Shown here: piece after piece, positions 61,199 to 64,000 of the stretch
How positions within the stretch are numbered: position 1 is the stretch's first letter
Layout: each line of letters opens with the position of its first letter
NCBI GenBank assembly: GCA_964403075.1
Contig: CAYOEV010000001.1
Coordinates: 307,341 to 371,340 of the forward strand
Reading direction: 5' to 3'
DNA length: 64,000 nucleotides
DNA from: CAYOEV01 sp964403075
GTDB lineage: Bacteria; Bacteroidota; Bacteroidia; Cytophagales; Cyclobacteriaceae
Notes under the pieces: generated by a model
Seen by the model: the letters and a program-made list of their open reading frames with translations, nothing else
The model's database searches: none
Told to the model about the DNA's origin: nothing
Made by a program: the position numbers and the translations under genes

Positions 61199-62557
61199 AT
61201 GGAGTGGGGAACAATTACTTTCTTATTTGTGGGTTTGCTGTTGGGAGGCCTGCTTGGTTGGGTGCTTGCACGGCTGAAGCAGAAGTCCCGTTCTTCGGAA
61301 GAGGGAGAATTAAAGCTTCAATTGAAGCTGGAATCCGAGCGAGGGATTAAGTTGAACGAAGAGTTGGTAACGCTAAATGAAATGCTCAAGCAAGAACGTC
61401 GCGAAGTCATGAACCTTCACGGTGAAAATGTGGGACTGAAGGCAGAATACAAAAACCTTAAAGAAAGACTTGATGGCAATAATGAGGACCTCAAGCGGCT
61501 TCAGGAACAATTTGCACATCAGTTCAAAAACCTTGCACAACAAATTTTCGAGGAAAAAAGCCAGAAGTTTACCGAGCAAAATAAAGTCAATTTGGATCAC
61601 CTGCTAAAACCACTCGGGGATAAGCTGCAGGCTTTTGAGCAGAAAGTAGAGGCTTCCAATAGGGACAGTCTGCGGAACAGCACTGCACTGAGGGAGCAGA
61701 TTTTGTCTTTGAAAGAACTCAATCAACGCATGACGCAGGAAGCTGAACATCTTGCGAAAGCTTTGAAGGGTGATGTAAAAACACAGGGAAACTGGGGCGA
61801 AATGATACTCGAAAGAATTTTAGAAAAGTCAGGTCTCACCAAGGGGCAGGAATATTTTACTCAGGAGACCCATCAGGGTGAGCAAGGGCAAAGACTGCGC
61901 CCCGATGTCATTATCCGCCTACCTGAAAATAAGAATCTAATCATTGATGCCAAAGTATCGCTGGTAGCCTTCGATCGTTACATGAACGAAGAGGACGAGG
62001 AGGTACAGTCACATCATTTAAAGGAATATCTGCTCTCTGTGCGTGCGCATGTAAAAGGGTTATCCGATAAAAACTACCATCAACTCTTTGATGGAGGTAA
62101 CCTGGACTATGTGCTGATGTTCGTACCCATAGAATCAGCGTTCTCAATGATTGTTCAAAGTGGGGGAGATTTGTATAATTTGGCACAGGACAGCAATATA
62201 ATAATCGTCAGTCCTGCCACACTCATTGCTACACTGAGAACCGTGGCCAGTATTTGGAAACATGAATACCAAAATCGAAATGCCCAGGAGATTGCACGTC
62301 AAGGGGGCGCTTTATATGATAAGTTTTCCGCATTTGTTGAGAATCTGGTTGAAGTAGGTAAGTCTCTGGATAAATCAAAATCAGTGTATAAGGAGGCGAT
62401 GAACAAGCTGGTTGAAGGTAAGGATAATCTCATCCGAAAAACAGAACGCCTGAAAGAGTTAGGTGCCAAAACAAAAAAGGACATGGACCATAAGATGCTT
62501 GATCGGGCCGGGGCGCGAAATATTGATGAAGAGGCTGACCAAAATATGCTTTTTTAA
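61199..62557 (+). CDS. rmuC: DNA recombination protein RmuC
   Basis: 452 residues: an N-terminal transmembrane helix (residues 4-22), a long coiled coil (about 30-180), then the conserved nuclease-like RmuC domain (GNWGEMILERILEKSGL, LRPDVIIRLPENKNLIIDAKVSL split at VIIRLPENKNLIIDAK, and FVPIESAFSM). RmuC limits inversions at short inverted repeats in E. coli. The gene is 60 bases after the CPBP gene. Confidence 0.93.
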   Translation: MEWGTITFLFVGLLLGGLLGWVLARLKQKSRSSEEGELKLQLKLESERGIKLNEELVTLNEMLKQERREVMNLHGENVGLKAEYKNLKERLDGNNEDLKRLQEQFAHQFKNLAQQIFEEKSQKFTEQNKVNLDHLLKPLGDKLQAFEQKVEASNRDSLRNSTALREQILSLKELNQRMTQEAEHLAKALKGDVKTQGNWGEMILERILEKSGLTKGQEYFTQETHQGEQGQRLRPDVIIRLPENKNLIIDAKVSLVAFDRYMNEEDEEVQSHHLKEYLLSVRAHVKGLSDKNYHQLFDGGNLDYVLMFVPIESAFSMIVQSGGDLYNLAQDSNIIIVSPATLIATLRTVASIWKHEYQNRNAQEIARQGGALYDKFSAFVENLVEVGKSLDKSKSVYKEAMNKLVEGKDNLIRKTERLKELGAKTKKDMDHKMLDRAGARNIDEEADQNMLF

Positions 62558-62569
62558 AGGCAAGAAGTT

Positions 62570-62944
62570 ATGGAGTTAACTGAAAGTAATCGCCTACGGC
62601 GTTTGATTGTAGTGGGGGACAGGGTATTGATACGTCCGAAGCAAGCTGCAGAAAAAACAGCAGGTGGCATTCTACTGCCTCCTGGGGTGCAAGAAAGGGA
62701 AAGAATCCAGACCGGATATGTTGTAAAAACCGGTCCAGGTTATCCCATTCCCATGGCTGCTGAAGAAGAGGAAATCTGGAAGCCCGCTGAGGAAAAGACC
62801 AAATATATTCCATTACAAGCAGTTGAAGGTGACCTGGCTATCTTTTTGCAAAAGGGTGCCATCGAGCTGGAATTTGACCGCGAGAAATATTTTATTGTTC
62901 CGCAAGCTTCCATATTGATGTTGGAGCGAGAAGAAGACCTATGA
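62570..62944 (+). CDS. GroES-like co-chaperone family protein
   Basis: 124 residues. The GroES-type core VVGDRVLIRPKQAAEKTAGGILLPP (quoted part VGDRVLIRPKQ, GGILLPP) and the later VEGDLAIFLQKGAIELEFD are recognisable, but an insertion of about 25 residues (near residues 58-82, PIPMAAEEEEIWKPAEEKTK) lengthens it beyond the usual 95. No groEL is adjacent, so it is probably a second, specialised GroES-like protein rather than the main co-chaperonin. It starts 12 bases after rmuC and overlaps the DoxX gene. Confidence 0.82.
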   Translation: MELTESNRLRRLIVVGDRVLIRPKQAAEKTAGGILLPPGVQERERIQTGYVVKTGPGYPIPMAAEEEEIWKPAEEKTKYIPLQAVEGDLAIFLQKGAIELEFDREKYFIVPQASILMLEREEDL

Positions 62945-63318
62945 ATCGATTACCGCTTAAGGACATATCAAGATGGACGGCCATTCTTTTTTTCCTGTCC
63001 GCGGGGATCAATCATTTTGTAAATCCACAATTTTATTTGCCACTGATTCCGGAAGTAATGCCGATCAAGAATGGGGTGAACATTATGGTAGGCTTTTTGG
63101 AATTGACTTTCGGCATGGGGTTGATCAACCCCAGTACCCGTCGGACTGCTGGCAAGCTGCTCATGGGCTTACTGGTTGTGCTGACTTGGTCACACATCTA
63201 CTTCATACAACAAGGGAGTTGTGTACCAGAGGGTTTGTGTATTGATCCCTGGATTGCCTGGGTGCGCCTAATAGTAGTCCAGCCACTGCTGGTGTGGTGG
63301 ATATGGACCATGCGTTAG
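62941..63318 (+). CDS. DoxX-like small membrane protein
   Basis: 125 residues, four transmembrane helices, with the DoxX-type pattern LFFLSAGINHFVNPQFYLPLIPE and MVGFLELTFGMGL (quoted parts below the family length). A periplasmic loop has two cysteines in GSCVPEGLCID that could form a disulfide. DoxX-fold proteins are often linked to redox or thiosulfate chemistry but the family is broad. It overlaps the GroES-like stop by 4 bases. Confidence 0.72.
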   Translation: MNRLPLKDISRWTAILFFLSAGINHFVNPQFYLPLIPEVMPIKNGVNIMVGFLELTFGMGLINPSTRRTAGKLLMGLLVVLTWSHIYFIQQGSCVPEGLCIDPWIAWVRLIVVQPLLVWWIWTMR

Positions 63319-63708
63319 TGTAAATGGGAGATTAGTCCGGAGTATTTGGTTAACTTCTTTACCATGACCAATCCAAGCCCTGAGATTGGTTTTCTCAGTT
63401 ACCAGCTGATTCACATACTTCTTCAATACCGACGGCTATGGAGTTGAAAAAAATGTTTTATCGGAACCGCGAATGCAAGGCACGGGTAGCTGGCACAGGT
63501 GATGGGTACGTGGGATAAAGCACCGGGTCCGGGGTTAAATTCCTAATGTTCGGAACTTCTTTGTTCGACACGCGCATGTGTAATCACCGGGCATATCCTA
63601 GATGAATTGATTGATGTTGACCGACGATATGCCGACTTTTACCGGTCGTCGTACGACCAATTGTGCATATCCTGTTCAGGAAGGGTGACTAAAAATGTTG
63701 AAAAGTGA
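63319..63708. other. Long non-coding stretch before tRNA-Gly
   Basis: About 390 bases with no gene I can support; only very short open frames occur. A small hairpin is present at 63644-63658 (GGTCGT, loop CGT, ACGACC) and a second possible pairing (GACCG with CGGTC) flanks it. I looked for RNase P, tmRNA, SRP and 6S signatures by eye and saw none. It may be decayed coding sequence or an unrecognised RNA. Confidence 0.5.
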
Positions 63709-63738
63709 TTGCTTAATAATGGGTAATGGTTATTTTTG
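63709..63738 (+). promoter_or_regulatory. Promoter of tRNA-Gly
   Basis: TTG at 63709-63711, a 19-base spacer and TATTTTTG at 63731-63738 match the Bacteroidota promoter pattern. The box and flanks (GGTTATTTTTGCCCTC) are nearly identical to the ppiD promoter. The tRNA begins 13 bases after the -7 box. Confidence 0.65.
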
Positions 63739-63751
63739 CCCTCCTTTTTAA

Positions 63752-63824
<73 letters not shown>

Positions 63825-63876
63825 CTGAAGGTAGTTTGTTCACTGGCACGAGACAATGAATTTTATACTACCCATT

Positions 63877-63903
63877 AGCAGCCGCTCAAAATAAGTGGCT
63901 GTT
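63877..63903 (+). terminator. Possible terminator after tRNA-Gly
   Basis: The arm CAGCCGC (63879-63885) pairs with GTGGCTG (63895-63901) around TCAAAATAA, with flanking A-T and G-T pairs. The following T tract is short (TTGCTGTTT), so efficiency is doubtful. Confidence 0.3.
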
Positions 63904-63949
63904 GCTGTTTAATGGCTTTACGGCTTGGCTGAAGCCATGGCAGACCCGC

Positions 63950-64000
63950 GCCTCGGTGGTGGAATTGGTAGACACGCAGGACTTAAAATCCTGTGGCCAT
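63950..64000 (+). tRNA. tRNA-Leu (anticodon TAA), 5' part
   Basis: The gene runs off the window. Visible are the acceptor strand GCCTCGG, the TG and the class II D-arm (GTGGAATTGGTAGACAC), then the anticodon stem CAGGA/TCCTG around CTTAAAA with anticodon TAA. The following GTGG begins the long variable arm typical of tRNA-Leu. Confidence 0.93.

Noticed and set aside
61135..61350. 71-codon plus-strand frame overlapping the CPBP stop
   Set aside because: Its second half is an alternative frame of rmuC and the peptide has no family features; the overlap with a real gene start makes it unlikely.
63361..63720. A known housekeeping RNA (RNase P, tmRNA, SRP, 6S) in the long gap
   Set aside because: None of the conserved blocks of these RNAs could be seen on either strand by eye; left as an unexplained stretch.

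Overview
The window is an ordinary, densely coded chromosome stretch from a member of the Bacteroidota, most likely a Cytophagales-type organism. The evidence is a PorZ-like protein with a type IX secretion (T9SS) C-terminal sorting domain, a PorG/DUF6089 pair next to uppS-bamA-skp, the Bacteroidota sigma-factor -7 box (TAnnTTTG) before several genes, few Shine-Dalgarno sequences, and gene orders typical of the phylum (coaX-OMP-TPR-lptC-corC-ppiD; purH-mreBCD-pbp2-rodA; tdk-porZ-recO). No prophage, insertion sequence, CRISPR array or defence island was seen. The genus cannot be named from the sequence alone.

Layout. 1-7.3 kb (+): 3' part of coaX, an outer-membrane barrel, a TPR protein, lptC, a small membrane protein, a CorC-type transporter and a PpiD-like foldase. 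7.4-10.3 kb (+): DUF493, a pterin dehydratase, rsmI, an inositol-phosphatase-like protein and a MoxR ATPase, convergent on pheS. 11.4-21.8 kb (-): a tightly overlapping operon making nucleotide sugars (UDP-uronic acid epimerase, rmlB, rmlA, rmlC, UDP-xylose synthase, TviB-type dehydrogenase), then activated sulfate (cysC, cysD, cysN) and its by-product phosphatase (cysQ), then a WecA-type initiating transferase. It reads as the precursor supply for a sulfated surface glycan. 21.8-26.2 kb (+): cytochrome c maturation genes ccmBCDEF. 26.2-30 kb (+): a DUF2520 protein, a UbiA prenyltransferase, purN and purH. 30-35.4 kb (+): the rod-shape operon mreBCD-pbp2-rodA. 35.4-42.5 kb: a conserved acidic protein of unknown function (-), then ferredoxin, tdk, porZ, recO, a 2OG-Fe(II) oxygenase and chrA (+). 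42.7-52.5 kb (-): the envelope-biogenesis run yqeY, cvpA, hydrolase, CBS protein, nadK, two DUF6089 barrels, uppS, bamA and two skp genes, closed by a hairpin terminator. 52.5-59 kb (+): pdxJ, a hydrolase, an rsmI paralogue, metK and gcvP. 59-64 kb: a lipoprotein and an NRDE protein (-), then CPBP, rmuC, a GroES-like protein, DoxX, a roughly 390-base stretch with no recognised gene, tRNA-Gly(GCC) and the start of tRNA-Leu(UAA).

Most genes serve envelope construction (LPS export, outer-membrane assembly, T9SS, elongation machinery, glycan precursors) or core metabolism. I did not find an obvious new multigene system. The observations most worth follow-up are the sulfate-plus-sugar operon without rmlD, the Cys-type CcmE, a terminator-like hairpin over the start of lptC, -7 boxes placed only 4-5 bases before several start codons, and a CPBP protein lacking the first motif glutamate.
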